DNA from: Spirulina subsalsa PCC 9445
Lineage (GTDB): Bacteria > Cyanobacteriota > Cyanobacteriia > Cyanobacteriales > Spirulinaceae
Direction: 5' to 3'
DNA length: 64,000 bases
Assembly: GCF_000314005.1 (NCBI RefSeq)
Contig: NZ_JH980292.1
Coordinates: forward strand, 1,436,094-1,500,093
This document shows positions 9,118 through 18,100 of the stretch, piece after piece. Made by a program: the position numbers and the translations under genes. Numbering within the stretch: the stretch's first letter is position 1; every line of letters starts with the position of its first letter. The notes under the pieces were generated by a model. The model saw only the letters and a program-made list of their open reading frames with translations. It did not search any database and was not told the origin of the DNA.

Positions 9118-9612
9118 TTATAGCAAGGCCTCAATATCTTTGGCTAAATCTTCTGGCTTGGCTGTGCTGGCATAGCGTTTAACAACTTTACCATTACGAT
9201 CGACCAGAAATTTAGTGAAGTTCCACTTAATCCCCTCTGTGCCAAAAATGCCGGGTGCAGCGTTAGTCAAGTATTGATAGAGTGGATGGGCATTATTGCC
9301 ATTCACGTCGATTTTCTGAAACAGTGGGAAGGAAACCCCAAAGTTGGTTTCACAGAAGGATTGAATCTGGTTTGAGTTTCCGGGTTCTTGCCCGCCAAAT
9401 TGATTACAGGGAAATCCTAAAACAACTAATCCCCGGCTGGCATATTTTTCATACAAGGCTTGTAGTCCTTTGTACTGGGGGGTAAAACCGCACTGACTCG
9501 CGGTGTTGACAATCAGTAAAACTTTGTCTTTATAGGTGTTTAATGGCACTGACTCGCCTTTAATGCTTGTTGCAGAAAATTCGTAAATTGATGCAGGTGC
9601 TTGTGCTGTCAT
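9118..9612 (-). CDS. Glutathione peroxidase family protein (thiol peroxidase)
   Basis: 164 residues, the full length of the family. The peroxidatic cysteine is Cys41 in NTASQCGFTPQY; the FPCNQFGGQEPG and KWNFTKFLVDRNG blocks supply the Gln and Trp/Asn of the catalytic tetrad. It is a cysteine (not selenocysteine) enzyme that reduces hydroperoxides, and by analogy with plant and bacterial homologues it probably uses thioredoxin or NADPH-linked thiols rather than glutathione. The start follows from family N-termini (fold begins at IYEFSATSIKG). It is monocistronic and flanked by repeats on both sides. Confidence 0.92.
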   Translation of the reverse strand: MTAQAPASIYEFSATSIKGESVPLNTYKDKVLLIVNTASQCGFTPQYKGLQALYEKYASRGLVVLGFPCNQFGGQEPGNSNQIQSFCETNFGVSFPLFQKIDVNGNNAHPLYQYLTNAAPGIFGTEGIKWNFTKFLVDRNGKVVKRYASTAKPEDLAKDIEALL

Positions 9613-9734
9613 TGGGTTAACCCGTTCTTTAATGGGAAATATTATTCCGAGATTCTACTACGACCCTTTAGGAATTGACCAGTGTAGATCACGCCCTAGC
9701 GGTAGTTGCCCTCAATTAACCAGAATCTCTTGAC

Positions 9735-9945
9735 GTGGGGGGGTGTTGGGTTGCGCTATCGCTTCGCCCAACCTACGGGGGGTTTTCGGGGGGGTGTTGG
9801 GTTGCGCTATCGCTTCACCCAACCTACGGGGTTTTCGGGGGGTGTTGGGTTGCGCTATCGCTTCACCCAACCTACGGGGGGTTTTCGGGGGGGTGTTGGG
9901 TTGCGCTATCGCTTCACCCAACCTACGGGGGTTTTCGGGGGTTTT
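9735..9945. repeat. Four tandem copies of the GTTGGGTTGCGCTATCGCTTC repeat
   Basis: Four copies of a roughly 52-bp unit consist of GTTGGGTTGCGCTATCGCTT, CACCCAACCTACGGGG and a GGTTTTCGGGG linker. The arms GTTGGGT and ACCCAAC can pair within each unit. No unique spacers separate the copies, so it is not a CRISPR array. The open frames through it are artefacts. Confidence 0.9.
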
Positions 9946-10024
9946 TCGGGGGGTGGGGGATGGTTGCCGAAATTAGAGACTTTGCTTTTGTGGATTTCTT
10001 TAGAAAATTATCGGATGGAAATAC

Positions 10025-10807
10025 ATGGTGAATAAAAGACGCTGGTTGAGTGCCGGAATGATGGCGGTTATGGTTTTAATGGCGGGCTGTGGGACTCCTG
10101 AGAGTAACGCCCCTTCTGGTGAGGAACAGGAAACCCCCACAACAACGGCACCCTCTCCCTCAGAAGTGACTCAATCCCCCCCTAATACAACCCCAGCGTC
10201 GGGCGGAAGGTCTAGCGCCCCGGAGGAGGAGGTTGTCACCAGTTACCCTCAACGGGCGACTTTTACCCGTTTACAGGCGGGGGATTTAATGTGTTATACC
10301 CAAGTGATGGATCCTCAAGGTCAGGTGTTTGATTTGGGGGCGACCTTTGAATTGTGCGATCGCCAATCGGAATTACTCAACCAAACGGTACGCCTCCTCT
10401 ATAGCCTAGAGAATGTCGCGGACTGTGAAAGTAACGAACCCTGCGGCAAAACTCGCCAAGAAACGTTAATTTCTGAGGTGGTGCTATTAGGAGACAGTTG
10501 GCAAGTCTGGAGTAATGGTCAGTGGACTGTCACCGTGGGACGAATGGAACTCGGAGATATTGGCAGCCAAGGCATGACCTACTATGGTTGTGATGCCCAA
10601 AACAATTGTCTCGCCCTTGAAGATGGGATGACCATTTGCCGCAATGGAATCTGTAATATGACTTGGAGTAATGGGGATTACACCTATACCCTGTCCAGTG
10701 AAATGCGGGAAGAGGGAGACGGCCCCACTCGTCTCTTGGTGTTTCAAGGGGAACGGGAACTGGTCAATGCACCGGGGATGAGAATTGTGGAAGCCAGCGA
10801 CTCCTAA
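10025..10807 (+). CDS. Secreted lipoprotein of unknown function
   Basis: 260 residues. The N-terminus MVNKRRWLSAGMMAVMVLMAGCGTP is a lipoprotein signal with lipobox LMAGC (Cys22), so the mature protein should be lipid-anchored. A disordered Pro/Ser/Thr-rich linker (~25-75) is followed by a beta-rich domain containing four to six cysteines (for example CDRQ, DCESNEPCGK, YGCDAQNNCLAL, ICRNGICNM) that could form disulfides outside the cytoplasm. No family recognised. It ends 20 bp before scpA on the same strand, so the two may be cotranscribed. Confidence 0.75.
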   Translation: MVNKRRWLSAGMMAVMVLMAGCGTPESNAPSGEEQETPTTTAPSPSEVTQSPPNTTPASGGRSSAPEEEVVTSYPQRATFTRLQAGDLMCYTQVMDPQGQVFDLGATFELCDRQSELLNQTVRLLYSLENVADCESNEPCGKTRQETLISEVVLLGDSWQVWSNGQWTVTVGRMELGDIGSQGMTYYGCDAQNNCLALEDGMTICRNGICNMTWSNGDYTYTLSSEMREEGDGPTRLLVFQGERELVNAPGMRIVEASDS

Positions 10808-10827
10808 ACCCTTGATAGTTCTAGCCT

Positions 10828-11604
10828 ATGGCCATTAATCTCGCTCAAGAAGCGATCGCCGTCTTACTCGACCTCGCCCAACGGGGAGAAATTGACCCCT
10901 GGGATGTGCAGGTGATTGAAGTCATCGACCGTTATCTGAGTAAACTTGCCCTAACCGGAGATTTAGAACCCGGCAAAGAAACCGCCGACCTGCCCCAGTC
11001 TGGCCAGGCCTTCCTCTGGGCTTCTATGCTGGTATTGCTCAAAGCAAACACCCTAGATGAAGTCGAGGAGGAGCAGGAAGCCGAGGAAATCGGGGAATTT
11101 GACTCCGATGACCTAGCGCGCCCTGAACGGGCTTTACCGACCCGTCTAGAGCAGCATATTCGCCGCCGTCCTTCTGCCCCCCCTTTGCGGAGAAGACGAG
11201 TCACCCTACAGGAGTTAATCGAACAGATTGAGGCTATGGCCGTGGTGTTGGAGTCCAAACCCGCTAAACCGAGAGTGCGATCGCGTTCTCCCTCTCGACG
11301 AGAAGCCCTGCGCACCATTGCCGAACTCGCCCATAACGAAAACCTAACGGAAATGGCCGGCCTATTAGACCAATTTTTGAGCCAAAATTTCCAGCAAATC
11401 GCCGGAGAACAAGAGACAATCGCCCTCGACCAACTGGTGGCCTTCTGGAGCCAACAGCAAGGGCAACCCACAGCGCCTCAACCCTCCATCCATGACCGAG
11501 TAGGGGTATTTTGGGCGCTCCTCCTGCTCTCCTCACAATCCAAAGTGGAACTAGAACAGGAGGAATTTTATCAAGACCTGACCATTAAGCCCATTTCCCC
11601 CTGA
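10828..11604 (+). CDS. scpA: Segregation and condensation protein A (ScpA)
   Basis: 258 residues. ScpA is the kleisin that bridges SMC head domains and, with ScpB, forms the bacterial condensin complex on the nucleoid. The N-terminal part (AIAVLLDLAQRGEIDPWDVQVIEVIDRYL) corresponds to the SMC-neck-binding helices. An acidic/basic linker (~85-150) follows, and the C-terminal winged-helix (~190-258) has the family pattern FWALLLLSSQSKVELEQEEFYQDLTI. The N-terminus is slightly shorter than in other phyla, as in cyanobacterial ScpA. Confidence 0.88.
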   Translation: MAINLAQEAIAVLLDLAQRGEIDPWDVQVIEVIDRYLSKLALTGDLEPGKETADLPQSGQAFLWASMLVLLKANTLDEVEEEQEAEEIGEFDSDDLARPERALPTRLEQHIRRRPSAPPLRRRRVTLQELIEQIEAMAVVLESKPAKPRVRSRSPSRREALRTIAELAHNENLTEMAGLLDQFLSQNFQQIAGEQETIALDQLVAFWSQQQGQPTAPQPSIHDRVGVFWALLLLSSQSKVELEQEEFYQDLTIKPISP

Positions 11605-11682
11605 TAGAGGATCAGGGATTGGGATACAATCAAACAAGACAAACGCAGATTTACAGTCAAGGTTCGAGGGGAAAGTATAACG

Positions 11683-12840
11683 ATGAAAGCCATGATTCTG
11701 GCGGCTGGGAAAGGAACAAGGGTTCGTCCAATTACCTACACCATCCCAAAACCATTGATCCCGATTTTGCAAAAACCCGTGATGGAGTTCCTCCTAGAAC
11801 TCCTGCGTCAGCATGGCTTTGATCAAGTTATGGTCAATGTCAGTCACCTCGCCAATGAGATAGAAAGCTATTTTCGCGATGGTCAACGCTTTGGGGTGGA
11901 AATTGCCTATTCCTTTGAAGGGCGGATCATGGATGGTCAGCTAGTCGGGGAAGCCCTGGGCTCCGCTGGGGGCCTGAGACGGATTCAAGATTTTTCCCCT
12001 TTTTTCGATGATACCTTTATTGTTCTCTGCGGGGATGCCTTGATTGACTTGGATTTGACTGAAGCGATTCAATGGCATAAATCCAAAGGTGCGATCGCTA
12101 CCATTGTCACCAAAACCGTCCCCAAAGACCAAGTATCCAGTTATGGCGTAGTTGTCACCGACGAAGAAGGCCGCATCAAAGCCTTCCAAGAAAAACCCCC
12201 CGTCGAAGAAGCCTTAAGCACCATGATCAACACCGGGATTTATATTTTTGAACCCGAAGTGATTGATTATATTCCCTCTAACCAAGTCTTTGATATTGGG
12301 GGCGATTTATTCCCCAAATTAGTCGAAAGTAACGCCCCCTTTTATGCCATTGCTCGGGAGTTTCAATGGGTTGATATTGGTAAAGTTCCCGACTATTGGC
12401 ACGCCATTCGCAGCGTCTTACAAGGGGATGTCCGCAACGTAGCCATTCCGGGAAAAGAAGTTTTTCCGGGAGTTTATACCGGATTAAATGTAGTGGTGAA
12501 CTGGGATAAAGTCCACGTCAAAGGCCCCGTTTATATTGGCGGCATGACCTGCATTGAAGACGGAGCAACCATTATCGGCCCCACCATGATCGGCCCGAGT
12601 TGTCATATTTGTAGTGGTGCAACAGTGGATAATAGTGTAATTTTTGAATATTCCCGTCTGGGTGCAGGCATTCGGTTAGTTGATAAGTTAGTTTTTGGTC
12701 GCTATTGTGTCGATAAAAATGGCGCAACCATTGACGTTCAAGCCGCCGCCTTAGACTGGTTAATTACCGATGCTCGACAATCTCCCCCCCATAAAGAACC
12801 GGCCGAACGGATAGCCATAGAGGAGTTATTGAGGGAGTGA
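11683..12840 (+). CDS. NDP-sugar pyrophosphorylase (mannose-1-phosphate guanylyltransferase-like)
   Basis: 385 residues. The N-terminal nucleotidyltransferase domain carries the signature AAGKGTRVRPITYTIPKPLIP (residues 7-27), a GDALIDLDL metal site and the FxEKP motif (FQEKPP). The C-terminal part (~255-385) is a left-handed beta-helix of hexapeptide repeats. It makes an NDP-activated sugar for polysaccharide or glycan synthesis; GDP-mannose is the usual annotation of cyanobacterial homologues, but the sugar cannot be read from sequence. The TGA stop (12838-12840) lies within the first bases of the 243-bp repeat copy that starts at 12837, so the element provides the stop codon. Confidence 0.85.
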   Translation: MKAMILAAGKGTRVRPITYTIPKPLIPILQKPVMEFLLELLRQHGFDQVMVNVSHLANEIESYFRDGQRFGVEIAYSFEGRIMDGQLVGEALGSAGGLRRIQDFSPFFDDTFIVLCGDALIDLDLTEAIQWHKSKGAIATIVTKTVPKDQVSSYGVVVTDEEGRIKAFQEKPPVEEALSTMINTGIYIFEPEVIDYIPSNQVFDIGGDLFPKLVESNAPFYAIAREFQWVDIGKVPDYWHAIRSVLQGDVRNVAIPGKEVFPGVYTGLNVVVNWDKVHVKGPVYIGGMTCIEDGATIIGPTMIGPSCHICSGATVDNSVIFEYSRLGAGIRLVDKLVFGRYCVDKNGATIDVQAAALDWLITDARQSPPHKEPAERIAIEELLRE

Positions 12841-13079
12841 ACTACCCCACCCTGCCGAGGCGCGAGGATGGAGCTTCCTGATTCAATGGGAAGTGCTTTC
12901 TATACCGAAATATAGCGAGTCTTATCTTCCCTCCCCAGGCAGAAGTCCTAGTTCCTAAGACCCAAATTTTCTCTTGCAACACAGCCCTTTTTAGCTTGGT
13001 TTTCGCTTTGGGAGTTAGTGGTCAAGTCCATCCGGTCCCTGCAAGCGAGGAAGGGGAATTCCGCAACATTTTTGTTAAA
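12837..13079 (+). repeat. 243-bp dispersed element, copy A
   Basis: Begins GTGAACTACC and ends TTTTTGTTAAA. Nearly identical full copies are at 21226-21468 and 30631-30873, and a 5'-truncated inverted copy at 42581-42775. It has no open frame of gene size. An imperfect hairpin (CCACCCT...AGGATGG) lies near its start and it has G/C-rich structured ends. It resembles a non-autonomous relative of an IS200/IS605-type element or a structured RNA, but neither is proven. Confidence 0.85.
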
Positions 13080-13165
13080 GCAGGGGAGCAGGGGAGAGGG
13101 GAGCAGGGGAGAGGTTGATTATTTTTCCCGACACCCGACACCCGATTCCCGACACCCGACTAGCA
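13080..13165. repeat. GCAGGGGAGCAGGGGAGAGG and CCCGACACC tract
   Basis: Continues directly from the 3' end of element copy A, with purine-rich units and then four CCCGACACC/CCCGATTCC units. The interval 13166-13312 up to pilT holds no gene I can support. Confidence 0.75.
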
Positions 13166-13312
13166 GACTTTCTCACCCAGCGTTGTTGACCAGTCCAGTC
13201 AGTCAACACCCTCCCCCCTCGTTTGGGGAGAACTGCGGTTTAATGGAGAAAGGTTAATCACAAAACCTTGAGCCCAGCAGTCTGCTTTAACACCACACGG
13301 AGTTGTTTTGTT

Positions 13313-14551
13313 ATGACACAATCCCAACGCCCCCCCGCCCCTCCCCGTCGTCCTCCTGCGGCACCGCCCCCACCGGGACGGGGTACCGCAGCGTCGGATG
13401 TCACCCAACAGATGGCTGTACCCGCCCGGGGGGGAGGTCGTCCCATTGCTCCAGCTATTGCCAAATCTGACAAACCCCAACGCACCCCCGGACATCCTTC
13501 CATGGAGGAGATTATTAACCGGGCGAACAAAGACGGGTTCTCCGATATTCACTTAGGAGTAGGGGAAGAACCGAGAGTGCGCGATCGCGGTGAGATGATG
13601 AAACTTGATTATCCCATCACCGACGAGAACACCTTCTGGAGTTGGATGCACGAAATTGTTACGGAACAGGAAATCCAACAGTTCAAAGATACTAAAGAAC
13701 TAGACACCGCGAAACAATACGACTTTGCCCGAGTCAGGATTAACGTCTTTGACACCCTCACCGGGCCGGCCATCGTCATGCGGTTGATTCCCCTAAAAAT
13801 CCTGACCATGGAGCAGTTACGCTTACCCCCCGTGTTTAAGGATATCTCCGACGCACACAAGGGCTTAATCCTAGTCACCGGCCCCACCGGATCCGGGAAG
13901 TCCACCACGATGGCGGCAATGGTGGACTATATCAACAAAGAACACTCCAAACATATCATCACTATTGAAGACCCCATTGAATTCATCCATAAAAGCCAAA
14001 AATCCCTAGTCAAACACCGAGAAGTCGGTACCCATACCCTCCTGTTTGATAACGCCCTTAAAGCCGCCTTACGGGAAGATCCTGACCTGATTCTAGTGGG
14101 GGAAATGCGGGATAAAGGCACGGTGAACACAGCCCTCAAAGCCGCACAAACGGGTCACTTAGTGATGGGAACCTTGCACACCAACAGTGCAGTTAAAACC
14201 ATTGAGCGGATTTTGAACTTATATACAGCAGAAGAACAAAATTCCATGCGGATTGCTTTGGCTGAATCAGTTGTGGCGATTATTGCCCAAGGGTTATGTC
14301 GCACCACTGATGGCAAACGGGCAGCCTTTCATGACATTTTAATCAATACCGAAACCATGAAAGAATATATTGCTAAAGGGAATTATGAGGAAATGCACGA
14401 GTTGATGAAACAAGGGGAATTTGATGGGATGCTGACCATGAATCAAGCCCTGTATAACTTATATCAAGAGGGTCGGATTACGGAAGAAACGGCGTTAGAA
14501 AAATCTCCCACCCCCAACGAAATGGCTCAAATGCTACGCGGTCGGGTTTAA
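13313..14551 (+). CDS. pilT: Type IV pilus retraction ATPase (PilT family)
   Basis: 412 residues from the ATG at 13313. The Pro/Arg-rich first 60 residues are probably disordered. Then come the PilT N-domain and the RecA-like core: Walker A GPTGSGKST at 190-198, the Asp box (IITIEDPIEF), Walker B (DLILVGEMRD) and the His box (GHLVMGTLHTNS). The hexameric motor depolymerises pilin and drives twitching and phototactic motility and DNA uptake. The extended N-terminus resembles the second PilT paralogue of cyanobacteria more than the short canonical PilT; I cannot settle which. The inverted-repeat end GGCTTGCTGAATA follows the stop codon within ten bases. Confidence 0.9.
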   Translation: MTQSQRPPAPPRRPPAAPPPPGRGTAASDVTQQMAVPARGGGRPIAPAIAKSDKPQRTPGHPSMEEIINRANKDGFSDIHLGVGEEPRVRDRGEMMKLDYPITDENTFWSWMHEIVTEQEIQQFKDTKELDTAKQYDFARVRINVFDTLTGPAIVMRLIPLKILTMEQLRLPPVFKDISDAHKGLILVTGPTGSGKSTTMAAMVDYINKEHSKHIITIEDPIEFIHKSQKSLVKHREVGTHTLLFDNALKAALREDPDLILVGEMRDKGTVNTALKAAQTGHLVMGTLHTNSAVKTIERILNLYTAEEQNSMRIALAESVVAIIAQGLCRTTDGKRAAFHDILINTETMKEYIAKGNYEEMHELMKQGEFDGMLTMNQALYNLYQEGRITEETALEKSPTPNEMAQMLRGRV

Positions 14552-14556
14552 CTACG

Positions 14557-14700
14557 GCTTGCTGAATAAGTTCAAGAATCGGGAATCGGGAGTCAGGAGA
14601 GGGGGAGCAGAGGAGCAGCAGAGAGGGGGAAAGGGAATAGGGAATAATTCTTGATTCCTCAACTCCCGACACCCGATTCCCGACACCCGGACTTATCGGA
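14557..14700. repeat. Element end (GGCTTGCTGAATA) followed by GGGAATCGGG/CCCGACACC tract
   Basis: GGCTTGCTGAATA at about 14557-14569 matches the terminal inverted repeat of the MITE-like elements at 21526 and 30934. After it come GGGAATCGGGAGTC and GGGAATAGGGAATA units and then CCCGACACCCGATTCC units in the opposite sense. Confidence 0.7.
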
Positions 14701-14710
14701 AAATTGGGTT

Positions 14711-15193
14711 TAAAACCCCGTCCTTCTAGGAAGGCTTTATGTTTTTCGTGTTAAGATAAGGACGAGGTGAATGGGTCGATGCCATAATCGTGTACGAGTT
14801 CAAGCTCAAAGGGAAACACAAGCAATATCAAGCCATAGACGAAGCCATTCGCACTAGCCAATTCATTTCAAATAATTGCTTGCGCCACTGGATGGATAAC
14901 CAAGATATGAAGCTAGACAAGTACGCCTTAAATAAATGTTGTGCCGTATTGGCGGCTGAGTTTCCTTTTGCCAATGAACTCAACTCAATAGCTAGGCAAT
15001 CGGCGGCGGAACGTTTTGGGTCGGCAATAGCTCGGTTTTACCACAACTGCAAGAACAAGATTAAAGGGAAAAAGGGGACCCTAAATTTAACAAAAATTGC
15101 CGTTCAGTTGAATATAAATCATCTGGATGGCTGTCTAACGGCGAGTCAATGAATGTAGAATCCCCACACCTTTAGGTCTGGGAGTGTCAATTT
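14711..15193 (+). mobile_element. Internally deleted IS200/IS605-type element
   Basis: The left end has a CCTTC-TAG-GAAGG hairpin at 14722-14734. The right end has a CCCACACCT..AGGTCTGGG hairpin (15163-15182) followed by AGTGTCAA. Between them is only the first part of a tnpB gene. A second copy of the right-end hairpin lies at 41614-41646 on the other strand. Elements of this superfamily have such subterminal hairpins and make no target duplication. Confidence 0.7.
14790..15152 (+). pseudogene. N-terminal fragment of TnpB (IS200/IS605 OrfB)
   Basis: About 120 residues from a GTG start (VYEFKLKGKHKQYQAIDEAI). The first ~95 residues match the N-terminal helical region of TnpB, the RNA-guided endonuclease of IS200/IS605 elements. 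The RuvC catalytic core and zinc finger are missing; after residue ~100 the frame enters sequence joined by deletion and ends at TGA 15150-15152. Non-functional. Confidence 0.75.
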
Positions 15194-15199
15194 CGTGAA

Positions 15200-18100
15200 A
15201 TGACTATGCAGAGCCATTCCTTCTCCTCCATTGACGTAACCGAGGCGATTTGTCCCCGTCCTCACGTCATTTCCCCCACGGCAACCGTCCTTGAAGCCAT
15301 TGCTCTGATGAGTGGCTTATCCGCTCCAGAAGTTGCCCCACCTGACCCCCAAGACCCCCATTCAACGGACTTATCCCCCCTAGCCCCCCTTTGGAAGGGG
15401 GGGAAAGAGGGGGGGGAAGAGGGGGGGGGAATCTCTAGTTGTGTTTTGGTCGTAGTCGAAAGGGATTCCGACGAAACCCAAGGGCAACGGGTTGTAGGAA
15501 TTTTGACGGAACGGGATATTGTCCGCTTGAGCGCCCAACAGCAGGATATTAGAGAACTGTCTGTGGGTGAGGCGATGACCCAACCTGTTCTGACACTCCG
15601 CCCCTCAGAACTTACGGATATTTTCAGTCTTTTACAGTTTCTGGAACAGCATCACCTGCGCCATGTCCCCATTGTCGATGAACAAGAGCGACTGATGGGG
15701 CTAATCAGCCACGAAACCTTACGAAACCTTGCCCGTCCGGTGGATTTGTTGCGCTTGCGGTCTGTGCAGGAGGTGATGACTCAGACGGTTCTGACAGCTT
15801 CGCCGGATGCTTCTCTGTTGGAGATTGCTCAGTTATTGGCCGAAAATCGGCTCTCTTCTGTCATTCTTACCCGCCCTCTGGCAGGAGGGGACTTAGGGGA
15901 GTATCCGGTGGGAATTGTGACTGAGCGAGATGTGGTGCAATTCCAAGCACTGGGGGGAAACTTTGGGGAGATTCTGGCGGAAGAGGTGATGAGTTCCCCC
16001 CTGTTTACCCTGCGCCCCGATGCCGACCTCTGGACAGCACAACAAGCGATGGAAAAACGCCGGATTCGGCGAGTGGTTGTGACAGGAGAGGGCGGAGAAC
16101 TGTTGGGAATTGTCACACAAACTAGCTTGCTCCGGTCATTTAACCCCCTTGAACTGTATCGTCTCGCGGAAGTCTTAGAACAAAAAGTCGCTCGCTTAGA
16201 GGCGGAACGGGTGACTCTGCTGGAACGTCGGACTCAGGAACTTGAACAACAAGTGCAAGAACGAACCCAGACCATTGAAGCCCAGGCGGAGCGTGTCCGT
16301 CTCTTGTTGGATATCGCCACTAGCCTGCGGAATTCCCTCGATTTGGGGACGATTCTCCAGACGGCTGTGGATGAAGTGCGGCGGGTCTTGGAGTGCGATC
16401 GCGTGATGATCTACCAACTAGAGGAAGGCTTGAGGGGAGAGATTATCGCGGAATCGATGATTTCCGGTGGGCGTTCTGTGCTGCATCGGGAAGCGAATGA
16501 TCCCTGTGTGACTCCAGAGTGGCTAGAATCCTATCGTCAAGGTCGGGTGCGGGTGGTGCGGGATATTTATGAGGAATCCCTGAGTCTGTGCCATCAGGAG
16601 ATGTTGTTAAGCTTTGAGATTCGAGCCAAGTTGATGGTGCCGATTGTGTTGGAGGAGCATCTCTGGGGGTTAATGATTGCCAGTTACCGCGACCAGCCGC
16701 GAGACTGGCAAACTTGGGAAGTCGAACTGTTGCAAGCCCTGTCTTTACAATTGGCGATCGCACTGCAACAAGCCGGCCAACACCAACAACTCCAGAACGA
16801 AATCCGGGAACGGCAACAAGCCGAACAAGACCTAGCCGCCCTCAATGCCCAACTAGAAGCCCGGGTCGCCCAACGCACCGCCGAACTAGAAAGCCGGGAA
16901 GCCCGCTATCACGCCCTCATGGAAGGGGCCAGCGATGCTATTCTCTTGGCTACCCCCCAAGGCTACATCATTGAGGCCAACGCCGCCGCCGAGGAATTAT
17001 TTGGCTACTCCCGCTCAGAATTAACCCAACTTCACTACTCCCAACTCTGTCCCCCCGAAGAGTTACAGCCCGTGACTCAGGTCTGGCAATCCTTGGTGAA
17101 TCCCCAACAGCGCGTTCTCTGGGATGGATTTATCCTCCATGCCGAGGGCCATTCAATTCCCATAGCCCTTTCGGGAACCATGATTGAAGTGGGGGATAGT
17201 ATCATTTTTCAAGGCATTTTCCGGGATATTAGCGCTCGTCAACAAGCCGAAGCCGCCTTAGCGAAACTCTCCCAACGGTTAAGCATTGCCCTCTCCTCGG
17301 CCGCTCTAGGCTGTTGGGAGTGGGATATTGCCCAAAATTGTCTGACTTGGGATAAGCGGATGTATGCCCTCTATGGGGTTGAATCTCGTGTTCCCCCAGA
17401 TGACCCGTCCACGGTCACGGTGGCCTATGAAGTCTGGTCTAAGGGAGTCCACCCCGAAGATCGTCAACGGACGGAAACCCTGCTCCAACAAGCGCTATTA
17501 GGAGAGGCGGAATACAATACCGAATTTCGGGTAGTCCATCCCGATGGCAGCCTGCACTATATTCGGGCTTATGGGGTAGTCCTGCGGGATGCGGCCGGCC
17601 ATCCCCAAAGTATGATTGGGGTGAACTTAGATGTCACGGATACCCATGAAGCTCAACGGGAGTTGCAGGCCAGTGAAACCCGTTTTCGGCAAGTGTTTGA
17701 TTCTAATGTGGTGGGCATGATGTTCACTAACTTTGTTGGAGAGATTACCGAGGCCAATGATCGTTTTTTAGCCATGCTGGGCTATAGTCGGGATGACCTC
17801 CACGCCGGACGACTGAACTGGGCGGACTTGACTCCCCCAGAATATCAACAGCAGGATGTAGAAGCCATCTATCATCTGCTGACCTATAATTCCATTGACC
17901 CCTTTGAAAAGGTCTATCTCCACCGAGACGGGCATCCCGTGGCTGTGTTGCTGGGCGTGGCGATGGTTTGCCCGGCCGAGGGAACTTGTGTCTGTGTGGT
18001 GGTGGATATTAGCGATCGCAAACAGGCCGAAATTGCCCTACAAGAAAGCCAACTGCGCTTAGAACTGGCTCTAGAATCTTCCAATACTGGCCTATGGGAC

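Noticed and set aside
9735-9945. Possible CRISPR array
   Set aside because: Four copies of a ~52-bp unit, but the sequences between are themselves repeated (GGTTTTCGGGG) with no unique spacers, and there are no cas genes in the window.
14790-15193. Functional tnpB at 14790
   Set aside because: Only the N-terminal ~100 residues are present and the RuvC acidic residues and zinc finger are missing.
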